Assembly (NCBI RefSeq): GCF_900109515.1
Contig: NZ_FOBD01000004.1
Span: 1-64,000, forward strand
Origin: Paenibacillus sp. OK003
GTDB lineage: Bacteria; Bacillota; Bacilli; Paenibacillales; Paenibacillaceae
DNA length: 64,000 bases
Direction of reading: 5' to 3'
The translations under genes were made by a program, and so were the position numbers. Below the pieces are notes generated by a model. The model was not told the origin of the DNA and made no database searches. It saw only the letters and a list, made by a program, of their open reading frames with translations. Shown piece after piece: positions 38,894-47,430 of the stretch (position 1 is its first letter; each line of letters starts with the position of its first letter).

Positions 38894-39725
38894 ATGAGCT
38901 ACACACACTTAGCTTAATCGAGCGCAGCAAGGCTAAAAATCCTCTATCAGTAGGGGAAAAGTACCCGAGCGATGGCCAAGGAGCTTGGCAGACATCATGG
39001 CACCATTAGCCAGGAGAGCTATGCCCAGCGCCGTAAGGCTTCAGTTCCCTTAGGGAAGTGGAATCCAGAGCTGGCGAGTAGCATCGAGGAAAAGCTTCAG
39101 GCGACCTGGTCTTCGGAGCAGATCATCGAGCGATTGCGTCAGGAGGGTCAAGCGATGGTATGCTTAAAACGATCTATCGCTGGCTCTATGCAGGCTTGTT
39201 GGCAAAAGGGAAGCTCACCGTGCTCTGGCATAAAGGCAAGCGGCAGAAGCCAGTGGAAAAGCGGGGCAAGTTTGCCATGGGCAAGACGATTTCTCAGCGC
39301 CCCAAAGAGTTCGTTTTCGTTGTTTCAAGTCGTGGGGAAAAGCAAGGGTTGTGTGGCTACGTTTGTTGAGCATAAAACCCGTTTGTACACCGCGATTCGC
39401 ATGCCTGACCGTACAGCTTTGTCGATGGAGATTGCCTTTGTGGGGTTGTGGCCTCACAGTACCCTGCCCATGCATTTCAAACCGCTAGCGCTGACCGTAG
39501 CAAGGAGTTTGCCTGTTACGCCAGCTTGGAAGAAAATCGTGGCGTACAGGTGTATTTCGTAGATCCGTATTGCTGCTGGAAACGCGGCTCCAATGAGAAT
39601 GCCAATGGCCTCTTCGGGAGTCTTCCCAAGGGGACCGATTTCGCCCAAATCACGGATGGAGCCTTGGAGACTGCTCTACGCTTGATCAAGACGACGAAAA
39701 TGCTTAGGCTGGAGACCGCTCACAA
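38894..39725 (+). pseudogene. Degraded IS30-family transposase
   Basis: It begins MSYTHLA then a stop. It continues as STRAMAKELGRHHGTISQES and WSSEQIIERLRQEG, shifts near 39160 to TIYRWLYAGLLAKGKL, shifts again near 39330 to KTRLYTAIRMPDRTALSMEI, and ends near 39700 with YCCWKRGSNENANGLF and LPKGTDF. These are the IS30 helix-turn-helix and DDE-core segments in order. At least one stop and three frameshifts make it inactive. It abuts the left end of the peptide cassette. Confidence 0.85.
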
Positions 39726-39945
39726 TCCTTTTCAGAGGAACTGTCGCACTTGGCTTGACAATCCATCATTTGATAAATTCTCGATAGAACTTTTCACTGT
39801 CCAGATGTATTGTTTACTCCCGAATTCTCCCAAATTTCATTGTCCTGTTCGTTCCCTCCGAATTCGATTATTGATCGGTCTAGTATGTCCCATTTCCGTC
39901 GTTTCCAAAGGTTCTATTTATTAATTTTACACTCCCAAGGATATT

Positions 39946-41730
39946 TTATTCAACCATGTTTTCTTCAGCGATATACCATTCTGACTGTGCCAAAAACATT
40001 TCTCTATACAAAGATTCCTTGTTTAGTAGTTCATTGTGTGTACCAATTTCTTTTATTCGGCCTTTTTCTAAAACTATTATCTTATCTACCCATTTGCACA
40101 TCCCTAATCTATGGGTGAGAATAATAGATGTTTTTCCTTTTGAAATTCCAAAAAAATGTTTATATATCTCATTTTCTGAGACAGGATCTATTGCAGAAGT
40201 AGGCTCATCTAAAAAAACAATATCAGCATCTCGAAAATATACTCTAGCTAGGGCTGTCTTTTGCCATTGTCCACCGGACATATCGATACCTTTATTAAAC
40301 TCAGGGCCAAGGCTAGTGTTTGATCCATTTGGAAGTGAACTAATTGTGCTGCAAGAGTTGCTTGATTTTAACGCTTGGTTATAGAGATCCTCATTATCTC
40401 TATTTTTTAAATCACCTATTATTACATTTTCTTTAAAACTAAGTGGATACTTTCCATAGTTTTGAAATAGTACGGCAATCTTATTCCTTAACGTATCTTT
40501 ATTATAATCACTTATTGATAGACCATCATAATAGATTGATCCTTCAAGAAATTCATCATATAAACCAAGCATACATTTAACGAGTGTTGTCTTTCCGGAA
40601 CCGTTATGTCCGACTATTGCGACCCTCTCCCCCTTCTTTATAGAGAAGGTGACGTCTTCCAGTATCCTAGAACTCGAATTTATATATTTAAAAGATAGAT
40701 TGCTTACCACAATCCCCTCTTTTAGTTCACTGAATTCTCTTCCTTGATCCTGCTCTTCCTCTGGCAAATTAAGAACTTCAAAATACAGCGGAAGAAAAGT
40801 AAATGTTTGATGTATATGGCTTAAAGAAGCTACGAGCTCATTAGCACGTCCCTGAATCTGTAATATAGCTTGTGTAAGTAAAATAAAAGTACCTACCGAT
40901 AAGGCTGAACCAGAAGTATTAACTAGTATAATAAGCATAACTAATTGAAGTAAATTAATTGATATTTGAATTGAAGATGCAAGTACACTCCTTCTATTCA
41001 TCAATTTCACATTCGGTGTTTCTACCTTCCAGAAAACAGCTTCCCATTTTTTTAAGAAAAATTTGTGAAGTTGGAACATTCTGCTTTCGGACATTAATTC
41101 CCGATTAAAAAACAACTGAGAATAGTATTCTTTTTTTCTCATATCTTCACTTGTAGTGTTGTAAATATTCATTTGTACTTTGTTAAATATATTCGAAATA
41201 AGAATATTTACGAGGCTAAATAAAACTAGCAAAATAAGGATGGAAAAATGAATGTTTCTCAGTATATAAATCATACCTAAAATGGATATAGTTGTTTGAA
41301 GTAAGGTAAGTATGCTCGATAATAATGACACGCCGATTTGGGGAATAATATGTTGAACAGTTACGATTCTATTATGCATTTCCGTGTCATCAAGCAAAGC
41401 AATTTTGATTTTGGATAGCTTCTCTTTTAAAGAAGTATTTAAGTGAAAATTGTATTTGAGGTTCAACTTATTCTCTATCATATTGTTAGCTAGCAAAAAT
41501 AGCTGTGTTAAGCAATATAAACCACTTTGGATAAATAAAAGAAAAATAATTACATTAGCTCGTCCACCAGCGAGAGAATCTCCCACTTTTTCAGTGTAAA
41601 CCAACATTAAACTTTGTAGTAACGGTATAAAAATGGACAAGAGAATTATCCATAATAAACCAACGGGGGAAACTGATCTATAAATTCTTATTATTTTTAT
41701 AGCACATGCTAAATTTTCTTTGATTTTCAT
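39946..41730 (-). CDS. NisT-type peptide ABC exporter, no peptidase domain
   Basis: A 594-aa half transporter. Five to six helices lie in residues about 20-310, and the nucleotide-binding domain follows. Walker A is GHNGSGKTT, the signature is DMSGGQWQKTALARVYFRDA, Walker B is IVFLDEPTSAIDP, and the H-loop is ILTHRLG. SGGQWQK is typical of NisT and related exporters of modified peptides, which unlike SunT or LagD have no C39 peptidase. The N-terminus here starts directly with the membrane domain, so leader cleavage would need another enzyme. GAGG lies about 10 nt ahead of the ATG. It is the last gene of the cassette, 99 nt after the peptide gene and behind a hairpin. AT-rich, unlike the backbone. 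Confidence 0.88.
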   Translation of the reverse strand: MKIKENLACAIKIIRIYRSVSPVGLLWIILLSIFIPLLQSLMLVYTEKVGDSLAGGRANVIIFLLFIQSGLYCLTQLFLLANNMIENKLNLKYNFHLNTSLKEKLSKIKIALLDDTEMHNRIVTVQHIIPQIGVSLLSSILTLLQTTISILGMIYILRNIHFSILILLVLFSLVNILISNIFNKVQMNIYNTTSEDMRKKEYYSQLFFNRELMSESRMFQLHKFFLKKWEAVFWKVETPNVKLMNRRSVLASSIQISINLLQLVMLIILVNTSGSALSVGTFILLTQAILQIQGRANELVASLSHIHQTFTFLPLYFEVLNLPEEEQDQGREFSELKEGIVVSNLSFKYINSSSRILEDVTFSIKKGERVAIVGHNGSGKTTLVKCMLGLYDEFLEGSIYYDGLSISDYNKDTLRNKIAVLFQNYGKYPLSFKENVIIGDLKNRDNEDLYNQALKSSNSCSTISSLPNGSNTSLGPEFNKGIDMSGGQWQKTALARVYFRDADIVFLDEPTSAIDPVSENEIYKHFFGISKGKTSIILTHRLGMCKWVDKIIVLEKGRIKEIGTHNELLNKESLYREMFLAQSEWYIAEENMVE

Positions 41731-41768
41731 TAAATATATGCCTCGATCCTAGTGAGACTTGATGCGCC

Positions 41769-41800
41769 AAAAGAACTCAATTGCGTAATTGAGTTCTTTT
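41769..41800 (-). terminator. Hairpin between the peptide gene and the exporter gene
   Basis: AAAAGAACTCAATT, loop of four, AATTGAGTTCTTTT: a perfect 14-bp stem whose ends supply the T-run in both directions. It lies 30 nt after the peptide stop. A partial terminator here would make the peptide mRNA more abundant than that of the exporter, as is common in peptide antibiotic operons. Confidence 0.75.
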
Positions 41801-41829
41801 AACGCATTCGCTAAATATGTCTGTTTTTA

Positions 41830-41967
41830 TTAACAACCACACTTAGCTGGTGGAATCCAATAGGAGCAACTAGATGGACAGCTAGAACAGTCAGTCCAAG
41901 ATTCGTAACCAAAGCAACTCAGCTTAAATGTACATCTACGCACACAGCACTCAGTAGGACAATTCAT
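41830..41967 (-). CDS. Leaderless 45-aa peptide with ten cysteines
   Basis: ATG at 41967, stop TAA at 41832-41830. AAAGGAGGTG lies 6-8 nt upstream, one of the best ribosome sites in the island. The product begins MNCPTECCVRRC and ends IPPAKCGC. Cysteines are at 3, 7, 8, 12, 18, 27, 30, 34, 43 and 45, so 10 of 45 residues. Lys/Arg total 4 and Asp/Glu total 3. Two Trp and two Tyr are present. An in-frame TGA at 41985-41983 rules out any longer precursor. The start lies inside the last codons of the thioredoxin gene (17-nt overlap). I recognise no known family. A disulfide-rich bacteriocin or signal fits best with the redox and export neighbours; a metal-binding peptide is the main alternative. 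Confidence 0.82.
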   Translation of the reverse strand: MNCPTECCVRRCTFKLSCFGYESWTDCSSCPSSCSYWIPPAKCGC

Positions 41968-42601
41968 CTTTTTCACCTCCTTTCATGAAATGTGGATCTA
42001 CGAAATCAGAGCGAAATTGCAAATGGTTGACTATGGACTGATAGTGACCTGAATAAGTTCCCATTACCTGTCCATTTGGTGTTACACGGATTAGGGTTGG
42101 AAAGGTATTAACCTTTAAATCATCTAATACTTTTTCTCCAACTATTAATTGAAATCCAGAAATTTTTTCGACTAGCATTAGGTGCTTCTCACGAATGTTT
42201 TCATGGACTATTTGAGGAGGATCAAACGATAAAAGGACAATATTTTGCTCAATTTGACTACAATCATAATGAGATAATCTAATGAGAGCCTCTTCACAAG
42301 GTTGACATCCAATTCCTGTAATCAATATAAGATTTTCTCTAGTGTCACTTAACTTATACGGATAAGTGGCTTCTGAATGCAAAAGGTCTGTAACTATTAC
42401 ACTAGGAAATTCGTCATTCATTTCCAAACCATAATCAAGTGGGAATAGCTTGTTATCCGGATTGCTGGGGACTTGGACTTTTAATTCACTCATTTCCTCC
42501 AGTATTTTCTTATTCATTTTCATTATCTGCAACTGATAATATCCAAAAATCACTATCATAGTGACTATTAAAATTGAAACTAACAGAATCAGATTTTCCA
42601 T
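41951..42601 (-). CDS. Membrane-anchored TlpA/MauD-like thioredoxin
   Basis: A 216-aa protein. One N-terminal helix (about residues 3-23, ENLILLVSILIVTMIVIFGY) anchors it, then a thioredoxin-fold domain faces outward. The active site is LITGIGCQPCEEALIRLS, a C-x2-C motif, and the cis-proline loop is VNTFPTLIRVTPNGQ. I chose ATG at 42601 with AGGAGGTGATAGT upstream. The upstream MauE-like gene ends 4 nt before it, and the peptide gene starts within its last codons. In methylamine dehydrogenase systems MauD and MauE together form disulfides in the Cys-rich subunit; here the Cys-rich peptide is the likely client. The role is inferred from context. Confidence 0.85.
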   Translation of the reverse strand: MENLILLVSILIVTMIVIFGYYQLQIMKMNKKILEEMSELKVQVPSNPDNKLFPLDYGLEMNDEFPSVIVTDLLHSEATYPYKLSDTRENLILITGIGCQPCEEALIRLSHYDCSQIEQNIVLLSFDPPQIVHENIREKHLMLVEKISGFQLIVGEKVLDDLKVNTFPTLIRVTPNGQVMGTYSGHYQSIVNHLQFRSDFVDPHFMKGGEKDELSY

Positions 42602-42605
42602 ACTA

Positions 42606-43115
42606 TCACCTCCTACTTTGTAAAATAGTTTTGGCTTCTCTAATAAAGAAATAGACAAACAATATAGAGACTGATGCTATTTCCATAAGAACTAATTGTT
42701 TAATTGAAGTTGAAGTTGGATAGGAGAAAAATAAGTATATTAACCCTAGGGATAACACAGAGTTTCTTATAGGTATTTCCTTGCTTATGACATGATTCCC
42801 TAAAAAACCTCCACAATTGCATTTTATTGTTGAGTTATTCTTAATTTTTTTTATAACCAATATGCTAAAAACATTTAACATCAAGATGATTGCAATCAAT
42901 GATACCAATTTATACTCCGGAATAAACAACATAATAGGAAATGCTCCTTCAGATACAACAACCATTAACGACACAAGGTATAATATTCTTTTACTGTGGA
43001 TAGGTGCAAATTGGCTGACAGTGTTTACAAATGGTTGAAAATTTTTAACCTTAGATATAAAAGCGCTTAAGAATATTGTTGCAATCATCAATTTAATAAA
43101 AAGAACTACATCCAA
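42606..43115 (-). CDS. MauE-like (DoxX-related) membrane protein
   Basis: A 169-aa protein with four to five helices. The family signature is KCNCGGFLGNHVISKEIPIR near residues 102-121, where the C-x-C-GG turn is the expected redox site, preceded by LSAFISKVKNFQPFV in the first helix. I chose TTG at 43115 because GGAGG lies 8 nt ahead; the frame extends upstream to 43208 without such a site. It is the first gene of the cassette and probably passes electrons to or from the thioredoxin encoded next. MauE proteins are needed for disulfide-rich subunit maturation in methylotrophs. No methylamine dehydrogenase genes are nearby. Confidence 0.82.
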   Translation of the reverse strand: MDVVLFIKLMIATIFLSAFISKVKNFQPFVNTVSQFAPIHSKRILYLVSLMVVVSEGAFPIMLFIPEYKLVSLIAIILMLNVFSILVIKKIKNNSTIKCNCGGFLGNHVISKEIPIRNSVLSLGLIYLFFSYPTSTSIKQLVLMEIASVSILFVYFFIREAKTILQSRR

Positions 43116-43216
43116 TTTCGTCACCTCCCTCCATATAAACTCTTCCCGACCCGAAGTTATGTAGAATTTTTTTCGCTCACTAAATATAATTTGATATAAG
43201 CCTATCACTCAGTTAG

Positions 43217-43230
43217 TAAACTAACATCCA
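43217..43230. promoter_or_regulatory. Possible operator ahead of the peptide cassette
   Basis: AGTTAGTAAACTAAC contains 6-bp inverted arms (GTTAGT/ACTAAC) with two central bases, about 100 nt upstream of the MauE-like start. TATATT-like words downstream on the minus strand could be a -10, but I find no convincing -35. The placement makes it a candidate binding site for a cassette regulator. Confidence 0.3.
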
Positions 43231-43262
43231 ATTAAATTTAAGGTTAAGCTAAATTTTTATTT

Positions 43263-43450
43263 AGGGCGTGTCTGAAAACAACTAGCTATTGCTTCAAAAG
43301 CAACACCGGGGCATAATTTTACCGGACGAAATGACGAGGGGACCTGTAAAATTATGCTAAGACGCCACGAAATCAAGGATCAAGACTGGAAGCGGACTCA
43401 ACAACTACTACTACCTGAAAATATAGCCGAAGTGTTCACTGTCGTGCATG
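43263..43450 (+). pseudogene. IS5-like transposase remnant, N-terminal end
   Basis: Starts with GGGCGTGTCTGAAAA, which resembles IS5-group terminal repeats, then ATG at 43354 gives MLRRHEIKDQDWKRTQQLLL, the usual N-terminal helix of IS5-type enzymes. Similarity ends near 43450, where an oppositely oriented IS1380 remnant begins. Confidence 0.65.
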
Positions 43451-43454
43451 GGAA

Positions 43455-44075
43455 ACCAGTACCGCTGGGATCATCCAGAAGACACGTCTCATCCGGGATA
43501 CGGTATACTTTTTGGCTTCCTGCGGACCGATTTCCAGCTAGAAGCCTTGGTAGACATTGTAGGCAATCATCTTGAGCATCGCATCGGCTGCATTGGGATA
43601 AAAACCATCATTCGTAATCGCATCCAAAGCAAATCCGTTTTTAGCTTCCTTGATGTAGTTTTCCATCCCGCAGCGGTGATTGTAGAAACGCCATAGGTCT
43701 TCACCCTCCCAGTGGAGGTTGGTTACGATCCATTCGTATTCCCAACCGTATTCCGGGAACAGCGCCATTTGTTCGTCATCCACCACTTCTTTCGTACGCA
43801 CAGCTACGATGCGGCGAGGGATACTCCATCCGTTCGCTTGGTACATAAATTCGGTGTATTCGATGATGTGGGTGCCTTCATGAAACCTGCACCATGGCCG
43901 GCTTAAAGCCTTCTAAACAGCGGGTTGCTTCGTTTCATTTTGATCGTCATAGCCGATCATCCGCTCTTCACAGGCGGCGTACATGGCTTCTCCGCCAAAG
44001 CCTTTGTCGCCGCGGCAATACAAGGTTTCGATGGATGCTGGCAACCGTTTCAGCATATCTTCGATGATCTAATAC
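43455..44075 (-). pseudogene. Degraded IS1380-family transposase
   Basis: Reading from 44075 downward: MLKRLPASIETLYCRGDKGF, then WSIPRRIVAVRTKEV, LFPEYGWEYEWIVTNLHWEG, DLWRFYNHRCGMENYIKEAK, and MIAYNVYQGF followed by a stop, with VSRMRRVFW after it. These are IS1380 core and C-terminal segments. At least two stops and frame changes are seen, and the N-terminal half is missing. Confidence 0.82.
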
Positions 44076-44840
44076 CGTTCGATCTCATCCACCATTAAGT
44101 CGGCGGTCACCTCTTTGTTTGGGTAAACGAAAGCGCGACCTCGTCAGTGGTCACATCAAGGATGCCGAACGGTGTGACGAAGGTCTTGGAAAAATCGTGA
44201 TCCGCCACTTTTACTGCGACTCAATCCACCTCTAGAAAAATCGCCGATTTTCACACGGTCTTTGGTATCGATTGAGAGGCGAACCACGTTGCTCTGACCT
44301 TTCGTCTCTTCATGGACTTCCTTCAGTTTGCTGAAGATCGCGTTCGTTTGCTCGATTTTTTTAACGGTTTGGCTTTCTTTACTTCTTCAGCGTGTAGCCG
44401 AACCCGTTGACTTTGGTGTGGATCGTTTGAAAGGTGGGCAACTCCTCATCCGTGTAGCCCTTTTCCCAAATCAACTGCTTTCGAATTTCCCTTACCGTCA
44501 GCCTCATATACAGCTTTTCGGTTTTAAAGCTTGGATTGGTCTGGCACTGGCCGTCTGCAATGGCCTGAATGTCCTTCAGCAAGCCCGGCAACTTCTCCCC
44601 AGCCCAAAGTCGTCCCCGCTCGTGGAATTGGTCGGTGATCTCAACGCCAGTTTCCACCTCTCGCATCCCTTTGGCGATTGTATTTTGACTGACCTGGAAG
44701 GTCCGTGCGACGAGCATTGATTCGCCTCGGCCAACCTCTTTCGTTAGTTTGGTCAATGCCATCCACTTGTGAGATCCTTTCAGTGATGACACGGCACCTT
44801 TCAGAAATTCTTTGCAATTATGAAACCATTGCGTTACCAT
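44076..44840 (-). pseudogene. Degraded ISAzo13-family transposase
   Basis: The N-terminal half is open (44379-44840): WMALTKLTKEVGRGESMLVA, then SQNTIAKGMREVETGVEI, LPGLLKDIQAIADGQCQTNP and HTKVNGFGYTLKK. A frameshift near 44375 leads to KEVHEETKGQSNVVRLSIDT and DRVKIGDFSRGG, then further breaks down to about 44076. These are the pattern and first catalytic Asp of ISAzo13-type enzymes. The C-terminal half is lost at the junction with the IS1380 remnant. Confidence 0.75.
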
Positions 44841-45108
44841 TTGAATACATCATTTGCTATGTTTTGGTTCTTTTGGGAATCCAATCAAAACATATCACGA
44901 AGGATTTTTCAGCTTCTTCAGTCCTCTGCCATCCCTTTACGATGTTACCACCATTTTGCTCTGTTATTTTATTGGGTGTGCCTTATACACTTATACATTA
45001 TCAAAAAAAATGTAGCTTTCAGTTGCTCTATATGATATGGTGGGTATCCTTTTGTGTCGTCAGCGATTGACTATGCAGAAAAACATATTCTTAGGAGGTA
45101 ACTGAAAC
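44841..45108. other. Right edge of the island, no gene seen
   Basis: About 270 AT-rich nt between the ISAzo13 remnant and helD. I see no gene or clear repeat. TAGGAGGT near 45091 is the ribosome site of helD. A promoter for helD should lie here but none is convincing. Confidence 0.5.
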
Positions 45109-47295
45109 ATGTCAGACAGCTTTCAAAGTGCCTATCAAGAAGAAGAGTACAGGTTAGAGCGAACGATGAAGGAAGTGGACAGTCAGCTGGAACGGCTGCA
45201 GAATATCCCGGTATACACCGGCCACGACTTCACAGAGCAAGTGCTGGAGGCCGGACGTGAAGAGCGCCGCACCGCCTTGTCCAAGAGCGCGCAGCAACCC
45301 TATTTCGGACGCTTGGATTTCGAAGAACAGGGCAGTGGTGCACGGAAACCGCTGTATATTGGCAAAATCGGCGTAGACCGCGAAGAGGTGGGAGAGCATC
45401 CGCTCGTCATCGATTGGCGTGCTCCTGTCGCAAGCCTGTTTTACTCATTTACCGGAGGGGAAGCCTCCGCAATGTATGAAGCCCCAGAGGGACTTATTGA
45501 GGGCCTGGTTTATCTGAAACGAAACGTTGTCATTCGGCAGCGTATATTGGAACGTGTGGCGGATACGTACAATCGGGACAGTGACCAGCCAGCCGTATCA
45601 GATGAATTCCTTGTGTATCGATTGGGTGAGAACAAGGACAACAAGCTTCGTGATATCGTATCCACCATTCAGGCGGAGCAGGATCAGATCATTCGTGCGG
45701 CGAGAAACACCGCATTGATCATTCAGGGTGTGGCCGGTTCGGGTAAAACAACCGTCGCACTGCATCGGCTTGCCTTTTTGCTATATCAATACAAGGAACA
45801 GGTATCAGCGGAGAAAATGGTTATTTTCGCACCCAACCACATGTTTCTGGATTACATATCCGATGTACTCCCAGAGCTCGGTGTAGGAGATATTCAGCAG
45901 CGTACATTCCCGGATTGGGCGATGAACTTACTGGGGTTAGACCTGCCTTTGGCAGACACGTCGGAGACTTTGAACACTTGGTTTGAAACGCCGGATGCAC
46001 GTCCTGAACTCAATGATGATGTGCCTGGGCGTTATAAAGGCTCGATCCGCTTCATGGAACTGATTCGGGAGTGGCTGTCCGGGATGGAAGAGGAATCGGT
46101 ACCCGATATGGACTTCAGTCCATGGGATGGTGCAGTGCTCAGCAAAGCCGAGATTGAGAACTGGTTCGGGGATGAGTACAAACATTATCCGCTGGCGAAA
46201 CGCAAAGAGCGGGTCATGGCGCGTATTCACCGCTGGATTGAGATGGAACTTAAGAAACCGATGCCAGAAGCTGTGCGCAAAGAACGCAAGAAAAAAGCGT
46301 CTACTCGTGAGAAAGCTTATGCCAAAAAATGGCCTCAATACGAGCCGCTTACGTTATATAAACAGCTGTTCAAAGCTGCAAAGGGCGGCTCTGTGCCAGC
46401 CTCGCTCAGCGGGCTTATTCCCAAATTTGTGATGAAGCAAACGGCTGCAGATCTGAAGCAGGATATCATCCGTGAAGAGGATTTGCCTGCATTGGTGTAC
46501 ATTCATACATTGGTCCATGATATTGAGGGTTCGGAGCGGTTTGATCATGTCGTCATTGATGAAGCGCAGGACTTTTCTCCTTTTCATGTGGCGCTATTGG
46601 ATCAGTTTGTCAAAGGGCATTCTTTCACCATACTGGGGGATCTGTCCCAAGGCATTCATGAGTACCGTGGTGTTCACGCGTGGGAAGAGATGAGTTCGCT
46701 GTTTCCCGAGGAACAGAATGCATACTTTGCATTGACTCGGAGTTATCGCTCGACAATGGAAATTATCGATTATGCCAATACGATTCTGGAGCGGGGCGTC
46801 AAAAGCGGTATTACGGCAATTCCTGTATTCCGGAGTGGTGATCCTGTACGGACATTGTCCTATGGGGTAGAAGGGCGCACAGCAAGCCTCGGACAGGCTC
46901 TGAAGCTCTTGACGGTCAAAGACTATCGCACAGTCTCTATTCTGACCCGTACCCTGCGTGAGGCAAAGGAGCTTCACCATGAACTCCAGGCCGCAGGCTG
47001 GGATCTGAACTTGATTGACGGCGGCAAAAAACAGTACACAGGCGGTCATTCCGTTTTACCTGTCTATTTGTCGAAAGGGTTGGAGTTTGATGCAGTTATC
47101 GTAGCGGATAGCGATGAGAAACACTATTTGCCCAATGCGGGTGATGCGAAGCTGTTGTACGTTGGCTGTACACGGGCATTGCACGAACTGTGGTTATTCC
47201 ACGACGGCCCATTGCCAGACTATGCTGCTGCAACCCACAATCCGGAAGGCGAGTCTGTTGCCATTCAGGGTTGGCCTGACAGCGAGGCAGAGTGA
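45109..47295 (+). CDS. helD: HelD-like RNA polymerase recycling motor ATPase
   Basis: A 728-aa UvrD/Rep-superfamily ATPase. HelD binds stalled RNA polymerase and releases nucleic acid from it. The long N-terminal helical arm (about 1-60, EEEYRLERTMKEVDSQLERL) is the part that enters the polymerase. Walker A is QGVAGSGKTTVALHRLAFLL, Walker B is VVIDEAQDFSPF, and later helicase motifs include LTRSYRST, YLSKGLEFDAVIV and LYVGCTRALHELW. Length is near B. subtilis HelD (774 aa). TAGGAGGTAACTGAAAC precedes the ATG. It marks the return to backbone DNA. Confidence 0.9.
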   Translation: MSDSFQSAYQEEEYRLERTMKEVDSQLERLQNIPVYTGHDFTEQVLEAGREERRTALSKSAQQPYFGRLDFEEQGSGARKPLYIGKIGVDREEVGEHPLVIDWRAPVASLFYSFTGGEASAMYEAPEGLIEGLVYLKRNVVIRQRILERVADTYNRDSDQPAVSDEFLVYRLGENKDNKLRDIVSTIQAEQDQIIRAARNTALIIQGVAGSGKTTVALHRLAFLLYQYKEQVSAEKMVIFAPNHMFLDYISDVLPELGVGDIQQRTFPDWAMNLLGLDLPLADTSETLNTWFETPDARPELNDDVPGRYKGSIRFMELIREWLSGMEEESVPDMDFSPWDGAVLSKAEIENWFGDEYKHYPLAKRKERVMARIHRWIEMELKKPMPEAVRKERKKKASTREKAYAKKWPQYEPLTLYKQLFKAAKGGSVPASLSGLIPKFVMKQTAADLKQDIIREEDLPALVYIHTLVHDIEGSERFDHVVIDEAQDFSPFHVALLDQFVKGHSFTILGDLSQGIHEYRGVHAWEEMSSLFPEEQNAYFALTRSYRSTMEIIDYANTILERGVKSGITAIPVFRSGDPVRTLSYGVEGRTASLGQALKLLTVKDYRTVSILTRTLREAKELHHELQAAGWDLNLIDGGKKQYTGGHSVLPVYLSKGLEFDAVIVADSDEKHYLPNAGDAKLLYVGCTRALHELWLFHDGPLPDYAAATHNPEGESVAIQGWPDSEAE

Positions 47296-47326
47296 AACCT
47301 TGTTGTTGAACATAGCATTAATATAG

Positions 47327-47365
47327 AAAGAGCATGGCGCTGTTAAAGCACCATGCTCTTTTTTG
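47327..47365 (+). terminator. Terminator after helD
   Basis: AAAGAGCATGGCGCT pairs with AGCACCATGCTCTTTT, ending in a run of T. One G-U pair. Confidence 0.88.
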
Positions 47366-47430
47366 TACTTTTCAGATGAGTATTATTATCGAGTGGCTCA
47401 CCTAAAGTTTCGCTGTTATTCTTCTGCTAG

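Noticed and set aside
39946..43115. The cassette as a lantibiotic locus
   Set aside because: There is no LanB, LanC, LanM or LanP gene, and the peptide has no leader. The exporter resembles NisT, but the redox genes fit disulfide formation better than lanthionine formation.
43116..43208. A 31-codon N-terminal extension of the MauE-like protein
   Set aside because: GGAGG lies directly before the TTG at 43115; the extension is charged and has no ribosome site.
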